From: an uncultured Lachnospiraceae bacterium
Lineage (GTDB): Bacteria; Bacillota; Clostridia; Lachnospirales; Lachnospiraceae
NCBI GenBank assembly: GCA_902776305.1
Contig: CACYPS010000001.1
Coordinates: forward strand, 248,001 to 312,000
Reading direction: 5' to 3'
Length of the DNA: 64,000 nucleotides
The notes beneath the pieces were generated by a model, which worked only from the letters and a program-made list of their open reading frames with translations, did not search any database and was not told the origin of the DNA. The stretch's first letter is position 1. Every line of letters starts with the position of its first letter. The translations under genes and the position numbers were made by a program. This document shows, in pieces, positions 1 to 8,608 of this stretch.

Positions 1-23
1 TACACCTCAAATATATTAATCAT
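1..23 (-). CDS. PFL family protein (DUF711), N-terminal fragment
   Basis: Only the first seven codons are inside the window, reading MINIFEV on the minus strand before the left edge cuts the gene. A strong ribosome site (GGAGGAGAAT) sits directly upstream. The N-terminus and the position just after a small ACT-domain gene match the widespread ACT/UPF0237 - PFL (DUF711) gene pair. PFL proteins are structurally related to glycyl radical enzymes but their role is not established. The call rests on seven residues plus context, so it is tentative; the next bases to the left would settle it. Confidence 0.6.
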
Positions 24-53
24 ATTCTCCTCCGGCTTTCAGATTTGCTGTAC

Positions 54-326
54 TCATATGCGGTGCATCATCTCAAATATATCCTCATGCTGCACATGAA
101 TACTGACACCGATCTCCTCACCGATCTGGTGGAGCTCATGCCGGATATCTTTCGTACTTTTTTCCGCGTTGGTCGTATCCGTGATCATCATCATGTTAAA
201 GAAGCCGTCGATGATCGTCTGGGAAATATCAAGTATATTGATCTTGTTATTGGCCAGATATGTGCACACCTTGGCGATGATACCTACCTTGTCCTTGCCT
301 ACAACTGTGATGATTGTTTTTTTCAT
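54..326 (-). CDS. ACT domain protein (UPF0237 family)
   Basis: A 90-residue protein made of a single ACT domain, starting MKKTIITVVGKDKVGIIAKV, the typical beta-strand and loop that binds small ligands such as amino acids. A longer frame reaching 386 exists, but the start at 326 follows a good Shine-Dalgarno-like stretch and matches family length. It lies 57 bp after the metallo-hydrolase gene and 30 bp before the PFL gene, so it is probably the fifth gene of the zf-HC2-polA-coaE operon. In many Firmicutes this family precedes a DUF711 protein, which suggests a shared but unknown regulatory task. Ligand unknown. Confidence 0.85.
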   Translation of the reverse strand: MKKTIITVVGKDKVGIIAKVCTYLANNKINILDISQTIIDGFFNMMMITDTTNAEKSTKDIRHELHQIGEEIGVSIHVQHEDIFEMMHRI

Positions 327-382
327 GTTTGTCTCCCTGTTTATGTATATCGTCATCAGGAACTTACAGGCTGCACCGAAGT

Positions 383-1180
383 TCACCAGTTTACCGCCTC
401 CGATGGCCTCTCTCTGTGTGCGATCGTAATGTTGAAATCGTCCGACTTGAACGGGTTATCCCCGAGCGTCACTTCATTGCAGACAGTCTGATAAGCGAGG
501 GCCTCATAATTATTCTCCTGCGAGAGATGCCCGAGAAATACGTGCTTTACACCGTCATGCAGAAGCTGTCCGAGCAGCTGGCCGGAAGTCTCATTGGAGA
601 GATGGCCGTGATCGCTCAGGATACGTCTCTTTAAATAATAGGGGTATCGTCCGACCTCGAGCATATGCACGTCGTGATTTGACTCAAGGAGAAGCACATC
701 CAGACCTTTCAGATGATCGATCGTATATTCCGTGTAACACCCCATATCCGTCGCAACTGCCGCCTTCTTTCCGTCATGTTCAATGCGGAAACCCACCGGT
801 TCCGCCGCATCGTGGGAAATCTCGAACGGAAGGATGGTCATATCCCCTATATCAAATTCCACATCAGACCGTATCGTCCGCAGCAGTGCCTGCGGTATCT
901 TTCCGATCGACGTATTCTGCCTTATCGCTTCGATGGTTCCTGCCGTCGCATAAATCGGAATGCCGTAACGTCTTGCAAGAACGCCCAGCCCTTTCACATG
1001 ATCCGAGTGTTCATGCGTCACCAGAATTCCGTCCACATCTTTCGTGGTCATATCTATTTCGTTGAGCCCGCGCTCAACACGTATGCCGGACACACCGACA
1101 TCCACCAGCACGGATGTATTGTCGCTTCCGACATAGATACAGTTCCCGCTGCTGCCGCTGCATATACTGCAGAACTTCAT
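383..1180 (-). CDS. MBL-fold metallo-hydrolase, WalJ/YycJ-like
   Basis: A 265-residue metallo-beta-lactamase-fold protein. The dinuclear metal motif THEHSDH is near residue 55, further ligand regions are around SHDAAEP (about residue 120) and ESNHD (about 165), and the C-terminal GHLSQENN segment is typical of the YycJ/WalJ branch. Family members are single-domain cytoplasmic hydrolases or nucleases linked in Firmicutes to cell-wall or DNA metabolism; the physiological substrate is not settled. Usually yycJ sits with the walRK two-component genes; here it is only 17 bp after coaE in a DNA-metabolism operon, which fits a nuclease role better. Full length, no defect seen. Confidence 0.85.
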   Translation of the reverse strand: MKFCSICSGSSGNCIYVGSDNTSVLVDVGVSGIRVERGLNEIDMTTKDVDGILVTHEHSDHVKGLGVLARRYGIPIYATAGTIEAIRQNTSIGKIPQALLRTIRSDVEFDIGDMTILPFEISHDAAEPVGFRIEHDGKKAAVATDMGCYTEYTIDHLKGLDVLLLESNHDVHMLEVGRYPYYLKRRILSDHGHLSNETSGQLLGQLLHDGVKHVFLGHLSQENNYEALAYQTVCNEVTLGDNPFKSDDFNITIAHRERPSEAVNW

Positions 1181-1197
1181 ATGTTAATTACACTCCT

Positions 1198-1794
1198 TCA
1201 CCTGAGAACTTCTTCGAAATGTCTGTCGATCTGCGCTTTCGTATACTCGAAATCGCCGTCATTGTCGAGGACAAATGTCGCTTTCGCGCGAAATTCCTCA
1301 TCGCTGAGCTGCTTTGCCATCGTCCCCTCGATGCGCTCTTTAGAATAACCCCGGCTATCCGTGAGCCTCCTCATCCTTGTATCAGCGCTCGCATAAATAT
1401 ACCACAGTTCATCACAGATTTCATCATAATGTTGTTCAATAAGCAGTGCAGCTTCGAGCACGAGAATCTTAACTCCATCCTCTCTGCATCGCGAAACGAT
1501 CTTTTCAGTCTCCTTTCGCACAGCGGGATGTACAAGAGCGTTCAGCTTTTCCATCATGACCGAATCGGAAAATACTCTTTCCGCGATTGCTGCGCGGTCA
1601 AGGCTGCGGTCCTCTCTGACTACGCTCCGGCCGAATATCTCTATCGTCTCATCATAACACGGCCCGTCTGTTGCGAGCATCGCGCGGCTTACATCGTCAA
1701 GCTGCACGATAACCGCACCGTATTCTTTATGAAGATAGTCCAGTACGCTGCTCTTTCCCGCACCGACGCCTCCTGTAACGCCAATTAATCTCAT
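1198..1794 (-). CDS. coaE: dephospho-CoA kinase
   Basis: A 198-residue P-loop kinase catalysing the last step of coenzyme A synthesis, ATP-dependent phosphorylation of the 3' hydroxyl of dephospho-CoA. The N-terminus MRLIGVTGGVGAGKS contains the Walker A loop; LVHPAVR and LEAALLIE are the conserved family segments for the LID/CoA region. Length matches the family (about 200). It is downstream of polA, the usual polA-(mutM)-coaE order in Firmicutes, with a 142-bp gap holding a duplicated palindrome, and 17 bp upstream of the metallo-hydrolase. Confidence 0.95.
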   Translation of the reverse strand: MRLIGVTGGVGAGKSSVLDYLHKEYGAVIVQLDDVSRAMLATDGPCYDETIEIFGRSVVREDRSLDRAAIAERVFSDSVMMEKLNALVHPAVRKETEKIVSRCREDGVKILVLEAALLIEQHYDEICDELWYIYASADTRMRRLTDSRGYSKERIEGTMAKQLSDEEFRAKATFVLDNDGDFEYTKAQIDRHFEEVLR

Positions 1795-1810
1795 TTTTCT
1801 ATATCCTGAC

Positions 1811-1920
1811 CGTACTTAATTTTTAAAGAACATCCAGCATTCTGTCGGCGATCTGCCTTAGATTTTTTCGTACATAATTTTAGAACGTCCGGCGTTCTGT
1901 TGATAATCTGCTTTTAATCT
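1811..1920. repeat. Two degenerate tandem copies of a palindromic intergenic repeat
   Basis: The polA-coaE gap holds two units about 55 bp apart, each with a short palindrome: AGAACATCCAGCATTCT at 1827-1843 and AGAACGTCCGGCGTTCT at 1882-1898. The flanks are also similar (CGTACWTAATTTT before, ATCTGCYTT after). The second palindrome closely resembles the first hairpin of the dispersed family A described elsewhere in this window. It lies inside a likely operon, so it could affect mRNA processing between polA and coaE. Confidence 0.6.
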
Positions 1921-1936
1921 TATTCTCCAGCGCTCA

Positions 1937-4792
1937 TTACTTAGCTTCGTACCAGTCCGTACCGATATGACAATCCGTCTCCAGAACGACATCCAGAGAC
2001 GCGGCCGCCTTCATCTCTTCCTCGAGAAGTGCCCGCGCTCTCTCCGCCTCATCCTTCGGTGCCTCGATCAAAAGCTCATCGTGGATCTGAAGGATCAGCT
2101 TTGACTGCAGGCCCTCTTTTCTGAGCCTGTTGAACACCCGTATCATGGCGATCTTGATAATATCCGCCGCAGTTCCCTGGATCGGGCTGTTCATGGCGAC
2201 ACGCTCGCCGAATGAGCGCTGCATAAAGTTGGAGGATTTGAGCTCCGGTACCGGTCTCCTTCTTCCGAACAGCGATTCCGCATAACCTTTTTCTCTCGCA
2301 TTTCGTACCAGCCTGTCAAGGAATGCTTTGATCTTCGGATAGGTATGGAAGTAATCATTAATATAATCCTGCGCTTCCTTCCTCGAGATGGAGAGTCCCT
2401 GAGAGAGACCGAAACTGCTGATGCCGTACACGATCCCGAAATTGACGGCCTTGGCGTTTCTTCTCATCTGATCCGTGACCTCATCGAACGGAACGTGGAA
2501 CACCTGCGACGCCGTAGTTCTGTGGATATCCTTAGCTTCGCGATATGCCTCGATCAGTTTCTCATCTCCGGACATATGGGCCAGAACGCGCAGTTCTATC
2601 TGTGAGTAATCGGCGTCGACGAAGACGCATCCCTCAGCCGGATAGAAGCATTTACGGATCCTTCTGCCCAGGTCTTCTCTCATAGGAATATTCTGCAGAT
2701 TGGGATCCGTGCTGGACAGTCTGCCGGTCGCCGTGATCGTCTGGTTGAAAGTCGTGCGGATCTTGCCATCAGATTCAATATTCGTCTGCAGACCGTCCGC
2801 GTAAGTCGATTTAAGCTTCGAGTAGGTTCTGTACTCAAGAATATTTGCCACGATCTTGTAGTCCGGAGCCAGTTTCTCCAGAACATCCGCAGCCGTCGAA
2901 TAACCGGTCTTCGTCTTCTTTCCGCCCGGGAGCTTCATTTTCTCAAAAAGAATTACGCCGAGCTGTTTCGGACTGTTAATGTTGAATTCCTCGCCCGCCT
3001 CCTCGTAGATTTCCTGTGTAAGCTCGTCAACACGTGCGCCCAGCATCTCACTGTAGCGGACAAGTTCATCCCGGCTTGTCAGGATTCCTTCGTTTTCCAT
3101 GGAGGCAAGGACTGCTGTGAGCGGCATCTCAACATCGAGATACAGCGATTTCATTCCTTCCTCATCAAGACGTTTCAGAACCGGATCGATGCTCATTAAT
3201 CCGGTCCATGCAGCAAGTCCTGCTGTCACAGCCAGATTAGTTCTTGTCTCGTCCTCATCTTCTTTCTTCTTCCTGCGGTCCGCGATCCAGGCAGCAGGTC
3301 CCTTTTTCCCGATCAGCTCCTCCCGCGCTTTGACTGTCGTCTTAAGATATCCGTTCGCGACATCATCATACTCCCAGTCGGATTTCAGAGGATCGATCAG
3401 ATACGCACCGATCACACTGTCATAGAATCCGGCTGCGTCTGTGATACGAAGGAGCTTTTCAATTTCCTTGGCGTTAACACACCCGATCCGACCGGTGCCG
3501 GATATGATTCCCGCGAGACTTCCAAGGAGAAAATCAGCGAATATCAGTTTACTTTCGGTATTCACGGATTCATCCCGAGAGCCGTCTACCGCGGCATACT
3601 TCCCGCCAGGCGCGGCAAAATCGAAAGATAGCTGGCCATCGCTTGCAACAGTGTAGGAATCGTAACTCTCGTTAATATTCGTCTCTGAATCTATTCCTGT
3701 CGTAAAATGACTGATGATATATTCGCCCACTACAGGAAAGCCGTAGCATTTTCCGGAAAATGCCAGACCGGCCGCATACAGAACCCTCTTCTCGGAGACG
3801 AAATCAATTCCGACGTCCCCGCCGTTTTCTGCATGTTTCCGGGCTTCCTCAAATATCTTCTGAGCTTCGGCTCGGTCAGTTACGACAGTGACTTCGACGC
3901 TGACGGGAACCTCGGATTTATCAGCTTCAAAAAGGCCGAGAAGACTCTTGAAATTCAGTCTTCTGAACATCTCATAAGACTTTTCGTTATAGATTTCCCC
4001 GAGAGTGAGCTCATCGAACGAGACATCCACCGGCGCATCACACCGGATCGTCGCGAGATCCTTGGACAGCACCGCAAGATCGTAATGATCACGCATTGCA
4101 CTCTGAGCTTTCTTCGGCTTGATTTCATCCACATGCTCATGGGCATTTTCTATGGAATGGAACTGCGATATGATGGCGGAGGCTGTTTTTGGACCGACGC
4201 CCGGCAGCCCCGGAATATTGTCGGAAGAATCTCCCATCAAAGCCTTCATATCGATGAACTCAAGAGGAGTTACGCCCATCGTCTCCAGCACCTGCTGTGC
4301 GTGATAGCGCTCATATGTCGTCTGACCGCCTTTTGTCTTCGGGAGAATGATCTCCGTCCTGTCCGTAGCGATCTGAAGGAGATCTCGGTCTCCGGAAACA
4401 AGCGATACGGTCATACCGCTATCCTCACCTCTTCTCGAGAGTGTTCCCAGGATATCGTCTGCTTCCCAACCGTCCATTTCGATGTAGCGGATCCCCATAG
4501 AAGAAAGAAGTTCCCTGATGAGCGGCATCTGCTCATGGAATTCAGGCGGGGCCGGGGACCGATTGCCCTTATAAGCCTCGTATTTTTCATGACGGAAGGT
4601 AGGTGTCGGCCTGTCAAATGCCACAGCCAGGTAGTCAGGCCTCTCCTCCTCGATAATTTTTCTCATGATGGCGAGAAAGCCGTAAACGGCATTCGTATGA
4701 ACGCCGTCCGGTGCAGTCATAGTCAGCGGCATTCCGTAAAATGCCCGGAACATAATGCTGTGGCCATCTATCAAAACAAGTTTTTTATCCAT
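1937..4792 (-). CDS. polA: DNA polymerase I
   Basis: A 951-residue family A DNA polymerase used in Okazaki fragment processing and repair. Residues 1-290 form the 5' nuclease domain (GHSIMFRAFYGMP, DKLPG-like helix-hairpin region IPGLPGVGPKTA). Residues about 300-560 occupy the place of the 3'-5' proofreading domain, but the DxE metal motif is replaced by DFVSE, so proofreading is probably lost, as in many Firmicutes. The polymerase domain has motif A (DADYSQIELRVLAHMSGD), motif B (RRNAKAVNFGIVYG) and motif C (IHDELLIE). It is about 70 residues longer than the Bacillus enzyme, mostly in the middle domain. First large gene of the operon, 28 bp after the zf-HC2 gene. Confidence 0.97.
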   Translation of the reverse strand: MDKKLVLIDGHSIMFRAFYGMPLTMTAPDGVHTNAVYGFLAIMRKIIEEERPDYLAVAFDRPTPTFRHEKYEAYKGNRSPAPPEFHEQMPLIRELLSSMGIRYIEMDGWEADDILGTLSRRGEDSGMTVSLVSGDRDLLQIATDRTEIILPKTKGGQTTYERYHAQQVLETMGVTPLEFIDMKALMGDSSDNIPGLPGVGPKTASAIISQFHSIENAHEHVDEIKPKKAQSAMRDHYDLAVLSKDLATIRCDAPVDVSFDELTLGEIYNEKSYEMFRRLNFKSLLGLFEADKSEVPVSVEVTVVTDRAEAQKIFEEARKHAENGGDVGIDFVSEKRVLYAAGLAFSGKCYGFPVVGEYIISHFTTGIDSETNINESYDSYTVASDGQLSFDFAAPGGKYAAVDGSRDESVNTESKLIFADFLLGSLAGIISGTGRIGCVNAKEIEKLLRITDAAGFYDSVIGAYLIDPLKSDWEYDDVANGYLKTTVKAREELIGKKGPAAWIADRRKKKEDEDETRTNLAVTAGLAAWTGLMSIDPVLKRLDEEGMKSLYLDVEMPLTAVLASMENEGILTSRDELVRYSEMLGARVDELTQEIYEEAGEEFNINSPKQLGVILFEKMKLPGGKKTKTGYSTAADVLEKLAPDYKIVANILEYRTYSKLKSTYADGLQTNIESDGKIRTTFNQTITATGRLSSTDPNLQNIPMREDLGRRIRKCFYPAEGCVFVDADYSQIELRVLAHMSGDEKLIEAYREAKDIHRTTASQVFHVPFDEVTDQMRRNAKAVNFGIVYGISSFGLSQGLSISRKEAQDYINDYFHTYPKIKAFLDRLVRNAREKGYAESLFGRRRPVPELKSSNFMQRSFGERVAMNSPIQGTAADIIKIAMIRVFNRLRKEGLQSKLILQIHDELLIEAPKDEAERARALLEEEMKAAASLDVVLETDCHIGTDWYEAK

Positions 4793-4820
4793 ATTCTCAC
4801 CTAACCTTATCTTCCGTTTC

Positions 4821-5201
4821 TTAACCGTGAAACAGGATCGAAATATGATCTGTTATTGCTTTTGCCACCGAAGGATTGAACTTAATAATTGCTGTTATGA
4901 GCAGGAGAATATCGGACAGGATCATACCTCCGAGCGTAATTCCTCTGATCATTCTGGTCTTCAGGATCCTGGTCTCGTTCCATCGAATATCATCTTTCAG
5001 CACTTTCTGCATATCGAAAGAACGGTCCGACCCCTCTTCATCCAGAAATTGAAGAGCATAATCGACAATAAAATAGGTCTCGAGCTCTTCGTGACAATTC
5101 GGGCATTTTTTAACATGTTTCAGAAAGTCAATGCACTCCTTGTCTGTCAGTGTCCCCTCTATATAGGGAGTGACCATTGCTTTAGCCTGTTCGCAGTCCA
5201 T
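4821..5201 (-). CDS. zinc-finger (zf-HC2) anti-sigma-like membrane protein
   Basis: A 126-residue protein. The N-terminus MDCEQAKAMVTPYIEGTLT followed by HVKKCPNCHEEL gives the Cys, HxxxCxxC pattern of putative zinc-finger anti-sigma factors. One hydrophobic helix follows near residues 90-110 (GMILSDILLLITAII), then a short tail ending SILFHG. The ATG at 5201 is preferred over an upstream TTG because GGAGG lies 5 bases before it. No ECF sigma gene is adjacent; it is instead the promoter-proximal gene of the polA operon. It may sequester an unlinked sigma factor or may be a non-sigma zinc protein. Confidence 0.75.
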   Translation of the reverse strand: MDCEQAKAMVTPYIEGTLTDKECIDFLKHVKKCPNCHEELETYFIVDYALQFLDEEGSDRSFDMQKVLKDDIRWNETRILKTRMIRGITLGGMILSDILLLITAIIKFNPSVAKAITDHISILFHG

Positions 5202-5237
5202 TTTGTCCTCCAATCCTCCGTTTTTTATCCGCTTTTT

Positions 5238-5266
5238 ATAATACTGTAAAAAATCCCATTACTCAA
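5238..5266 (-). promoter_or_regulatory. Sigma-A-type promoter of the zf-HC2-polA operon
   Basis: Minus-strand -35 TTGAGT (5261-5266), 17-bp spacer, -10 TATTAT (5238-5243), about 37 bp before the start codon at 5201. It is back to back with the tRNA-Leu promoter on the other strand. Confidence 0.6.
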
Positions 5267-5270
5267 GTTG

Positions 5271-5299
5271 TAGACAGATTTTGTTTTTTCTGTTATTAT
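5271..5299 (+). promoter_or_regulatory. Promoter of tRNA-Leu
   Basis: Plus-strand -35 TAGACA (5271-5276), 17-bp spacer, -10 TATTAT (5294-5299), about 17 bp before the first base of the tRNA. Confidence 0.55.
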
Positions 5300-5316
5300 A
5301 GATGAGTCGTGACTGA

Positions 5317-5399
5317 GCCGGCGTGTCGGAATGGCAGACGATGCAGACTCAAAATCTGTTGCTCGCAAGGGCGTGTGGGTTCGAGTCCCACCGCCGGCA
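5317..5399 (+). tRNA. tRNA-Leu (anticodon CAA)
   Basis: An 83-base class II tRNA. The acceptor stem GCCGGCG pairs with CGCCGGC at 5392-5398, with discriminator A at 5399. The anticodon loop CTCAAAA puts CAA at 5350-5352, reading UUG codons. The long variable arm and the T-arm GTGGG TTCGAGT CCCAC are complete. CCA is not encoded and must be added. It stands alone between polA and lysA operons. Confidence 0.95.
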
Positions 5400-5401
5400 C
5401 G

Positions 5402-5437
5402 AAAAAGGACTGAGTACCTATGTACTCAGTCCTTTTT
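5402..5437. terminator. Bidirectional terminator after tRNA-Leu and lysA
   Basis: A nearly perfect hairpin with 16-base arms (AAAAAGGACTGAGTAC / GTACTCAGTCCTTTTT) and a 4-base loop, immediately after the tRNA. The T-run on the plus strand and the complementary run on the minus strand let it end both the tRNA and the converging lysA transcript. Confidence 0.9.
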
Positions 5438-5452
5438 TCGTCTATTTCATGA

Positions 5453-6742
5453 TTATTCTTTCCAGCCTGCCTCATCGATGAGCTTGTCATAAATTGACAG
5501 ATTACTGAATGTTGCAAAGTAATCCTTGGGAGTCTCCGCTCTTCTGATCATGTCGAACGTACCGTCTTCATGCAGAAGTACTTCCGCTGAGCGAAGCTTT
5601 CCGTTATAGTTGTATCCCATAGCGAATCCGTGAGCTCCGGTATCGTGGATGTAAAGAAGATCTCCCATATCGATTTTCGGAAGCATTCTGTCTATGGCGA
5701 ACTTGTCATTATTCTCGCAAAGCGAGCCGACAATATCATACATATTGGTGAGCGGTGCATCCTCCTTGCCCATGACGGTCACATGGTGATATGCACCGTA
5801 CATAGCCGGGCGCATAAGATTGACGGCACACGCATCAACTCCGATATACTCCTTCATAATATGCTTTTCATGTATCGCACGTGTCACCAGAGCACCGTAC
5901 GGACCTGTGACATAACGTCCCATCTCGGTGAAGATCGCCACATCGCCCATGCCTGCCGGTACAAGGACAGCCTCATATGCCTTCCTTACGCCTTCGCCGA
6001 TCGCCATTATATCGTTCTTTTCCTGTCCCGGCTTGTACGGAATTCCCACGCCGCCCGAAAGGTTGATAAATGTGATATGACAGCCGGTCTCCTCCTTAAG
6101 TTCGACAGCAAGTTCGAAAAGAAGCTTGGCCAGCATCGGATAATAATCATTTGTGACAGCGTTACTTACAAGAAAACTGTGGATACCGAAGTTCTCAACT
6201 CCGTTCTCCTTCAGGATCTTGAATGCATCAAAAAGCTGAGATGTTGTCATTCCGTATTTTGCGTCTCCCGGGCTGTCCATGATGCCGTTGCTTACCTTGA
6301 AGATTCCGCCCGGATTGTAGCGGCAGCACATCGTTTTCGGGAATTTTCCGACTGCCCTTGCATAGCTCTCGATCATGGTAAAGTCATCGAGATTGATAAT
6401 GGCATTCATATCCGTAGCATAGACGTATTCTTCCGGCGGCGTATCGTTCGATGAAAACATCGTCATGTCACCGGTATTCCCGATAGCTTTCGCCATCATA
6501 AGTTCGGTGAGAGATGAGCAGTCGCATCCGCATCCTTCCTCTTTCAGGACCTGCAGAATAGCCGGGTTCGGCTCTGCCTTGACTGCAAAATACTCACGGA
6601 ATCCCGGGTTCCATGAAAATGCCTTATAGATCTCACGGATATTCTCCCTAAGTCCTTTTTCATCATAAATATGAAACGGAGTGGGGATCTGCGCTGCAAT
6701 CTCCTCAAGTTTTTCGCGTGTAACAAACGGCGTCTTTCTCAT
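5453..6742 (-). CDS. lysA: diaminopimelate decarboxylase family protein
   Basis: A 429-residue PLP enzyme of the fold III (alanine racemase-like) group, removing carbon dioxide from meso-diaminopimelate to give lysine. The PLP lysine is in EYFAVKAEPNP (about residue 49), the glycine-rich phosphate loop is LSGGVGIPYKPG, and the second-subunit active-site segments are EMGRYVTGPYG and DTGAHGFAMGYNYNG. The start at 6742 is chosen over a 27-codon longer frame because GGAGGAGAATTATT precedes it. The sequence diverges from classical LysA near the C-terminus (HDTGAHG in place of CESGD), so a related decarboxylase substrate such as carboxynorspermidine cannot be excluded. Single-gene unit. Confidence 0.8.
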   Translation of the reverse strand: MRKTPFVTREKLEEIAAQIPTPFHIYDEKGLRENIREIYKAFSWNPGFREYFAVKAEPNPAILQVLKEEGCGCDCSSLTELMMAKAIGNTGDMTMFSSNDTPPEEYVYATDMNAIINLDDFTMIESYARAVGKFPKTMCCRYNPGGIFKVSNGIMDSPGDAKYGMTTSQLFDAFKILKENGVENFGIHSFLVSNAVTNDYYPMLAKLLFELAVELKEETGCHITFINLSGGVGIPYKPGQEKNDIMAIGEGVRKAYEAVLVPAGMGDVAIFTEMGRYVTGPYGALVTRAIHEKHIMKEYIGVDACAVNLMRPAMYGAYHHVTVMGKEDAPLTNMYDIVGSLCENNDKFAIDRMLPKIDMGDLLYIHDTGAHGFAMGYNYNGKLRSAEVLLHEDGTFDMIRRAETPKDYFATFSNLSIYDKLIDEAGWKE

Positions 6743-6891
6743 AATAATTCTCCTCCACAAAAGCATACCATGTGTTAAGTTTGACGCCCGGACATTCGTA
6801 CCGGAAACGCTTTCACACAGCATTGCGTCAATTCATCTCACAATTAACGGTTATTATACCATACATTATTCTCACGATAAAGAATAAATCA

Positions 6892-6918
6892 GGTCCGGTC
6901 TTACTATGAGACCGGACC
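6892..6918 (-). terminator. Terminator of pyk
   Basis: Perfect 10-bp hairpin (GGTCCGGTCT / AGACCGGACC) with a 7-base loop, located 46 bp after the pyk stop on the minus strand, followed by a T-rich stretch rather than a pure T-run. Confidence 0.65.
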
Positions 6919-6963
6919 CGAGATTCATTCGTTATTTCTTTTTCATGTGCTGCAGACCGATAA

Positions 6964-8397
6964 TTATTCGACCGGTACGACCATCATCATGTTGGTGACA
7001 CTGCCGCTCGAATCCTGAACATCGAAGATCGGATCGCCTGCCGTAATGACGACAATATCGCCCTCTTTTACATAGCCCTTATCCTTTACGATCTGGATAG
7101 AATGGTCAATCAGGAGATACTGATTCTTTTCTTTCTTGCCCGCAAACGGAGTCACGCCCCAGTAAAGCTGCATTCTGCGCACCATAGCCCAGCTCGGTGA
7201 TACAGCATAGATGGGGATCTCCGGTCTGAAATTGGACATCAGTCTTGCTGTCTTTCCTGAAACAGTCGGAATGAGAATTGCAGAAGCACCTACATTCTTC
7301 GCTGTCCGTACTGCTGCATAGCATACCGAGCTGGAAACCGTAGCATGCTGCTCCATACTGCGGTGAGAATTGAACTGAGCCTCATTCATATATTTCTCAG
7401 TGTTCTTTGCAATCTCGGCCATCAGAGTAACGGCTTCGACCGGGTACTTGCCTACGGCTGTCTCGCCGGAGAGCATGACCGCATCGGTACCGTCGTAGAT
7501 GGCATTTGCAACGTCAGCGACCTCTGCGCGGGTCGGGCGGGGATTGCGGATCATGGAATCCAGCATCTGTGTCGCTGTAATGACCGGCTTGTAAGCTTTG
7601 TTGCACTTGCTGATGATTTCCTTCTGAATATGCGGTACAAGATGGGCAGGGACTTCCACGCCGAGGTCACCGCGGGCGACCATGATTCCGTCTGACGCCT
7701 CAATAATCTCATCGATATTGTCAACCGCTTCGGAGCACTCGATCTTGGAGAAGACCGGAATCGTGCTTCCGTGTTCTTTCAGAAGATCCTTGATCTGATA
7801 AACGCCCGCTGCGTCGCGGATAAATGAGGCAGCAATCACATCAAATCCCTGACCGATTCCCCAGACAATATCCTCGATATCCTTGTCCGTGATGGCCGGA
7901 AGCTGTGTCCTGACACCGGGCACATTGCAGCCTTTGCGCTCGGAGAGTTCACCGCCGTTAATGATCTCGCAGACAATGTCCTCGCCTGCAATGTCCTTGA
8001 CCCGAAGTTCCATGAGACCGTCATCGACGAGAATCGTATCGCCGGCTTTGACATCTTCATAGAGCTTCTTGTACGTGATGGAAACCTTCTCTGCAGTACC
8101 CTCAATGTCTTCTGTTGTGAGGATGATTTCCTTTCCTGCTTCAAGCGTTACTTTCTTGTGGTCTACCAGAAGGCCGGTACGGATTTCCGGTCCCTTTGTG
8201 TCGAGAAGCATTGCGATCGGTCTTCCTGTGCGTTCTCTTGCCTTTCTCACAGATTCCATGCGCTCAGCCTGTTCTTCGTGGGTACCGTGAGAAAAATTAA
8301 AACGTGCGACATCCATGCCTGCTTCGATCATTCTTGAGAGAAGATCGATATCATTTTCCTGCGGCCCCATCGTGCATACGATTTTCGTTTTTTTCAT
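6964..8397 (-). CDS. pyk: pyruvate kinase
   Basis: A 477-residue glycolytic enzyme transferring phosphate from phosphoenolpyruvate to ADP. Seen are the N-terminal KIVCTMGP substrate segment, the DTKGPEIRTG active-site strand, the metal and catalytic-lysine segment FSKIECSEAVDNIDEI, the signature MVARGDLGVEVP, and TQMLDSMIRNPRPTRAEVADVANAI. The length is that of the short form; the extra C-terminal PEP-utiliser-like domain seen in Bacillus and many Clostridia (about 585 residues) is absent. Monocistronic, with its own terminator. It supplies pyruvate for the lactate dehydrogenase encoded elsewhere in the window. Confidence 0.97.
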   Translation of the reverse strand: MKKTKIVCTMGPQENDIDLLSRMIEAGMDVARFNFSHGTHEEQAERMESVRKARERTGRPIAMLLDTKGPEIRTGLLVDHKKVTLEAGKEIILTTEDIEGTAEKVSITYKKLYEDVKAGDTILVDDGLMELRVKDIAGEDIVCEIINGGELSERKGCNVPGVRTQLPAITDKDIEDIVWGIGQGFDVIAASFIRDAAGVYQIKDLLKEHGSTIPVFSKIECSEAVDNIDEIIEASDGIMVARGDLGVEVPAHLVPHIQKEIISKCNKAYKPVITATQMLDSMIRNPRPTRAEVADVANAIYDGTDAVMLSGETAVGKYPVEAVTLMAEIAKNTEKYMNEAQFNSHRSMEQHATVSSSVCYAAVRTAKNVGASAILIPTVSGKTARLMSNFRPEIPIYAVSPSWAMVRRMQLYWGVTPFAGKKEKNQYLLIDHSIQIVKDKGYVKEGDIVVITAGDPIFDVQDSSGSVTNMMMVVPVE

Positions 8398-8529
8398 GGC
8401 AAATATCTCCCTTTCATGAGAATATTGTAATCCTATAAATTATTTTACGATGAAAACGCATGCATATACAATAGTCAATTATGTGATGTTTTTACACATT
8501 TTCAGTTATTTATACCTTGCTGTAAATAC

Positions 8530-8567
8530 AAAAAGACAGCCTTACCCAAAAAAATGGTAGGACTGTC
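8530..8567 (-). terminator. Terminator of the rhomboid-like gene
   Basis: Hairpin GACAGCCTTACC / GGTAGGACTGTC with one shifted pair and an A-rich loop, followed on the minus strand by TTTTTG. It is 42 bp beyond the stop at 8609. Confidence 0.75.
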
Positions 8568-8608
8568 TCAAATCAAGCCACGAGCGACATTTCGAGTGGA
8601 AGTTTAAA

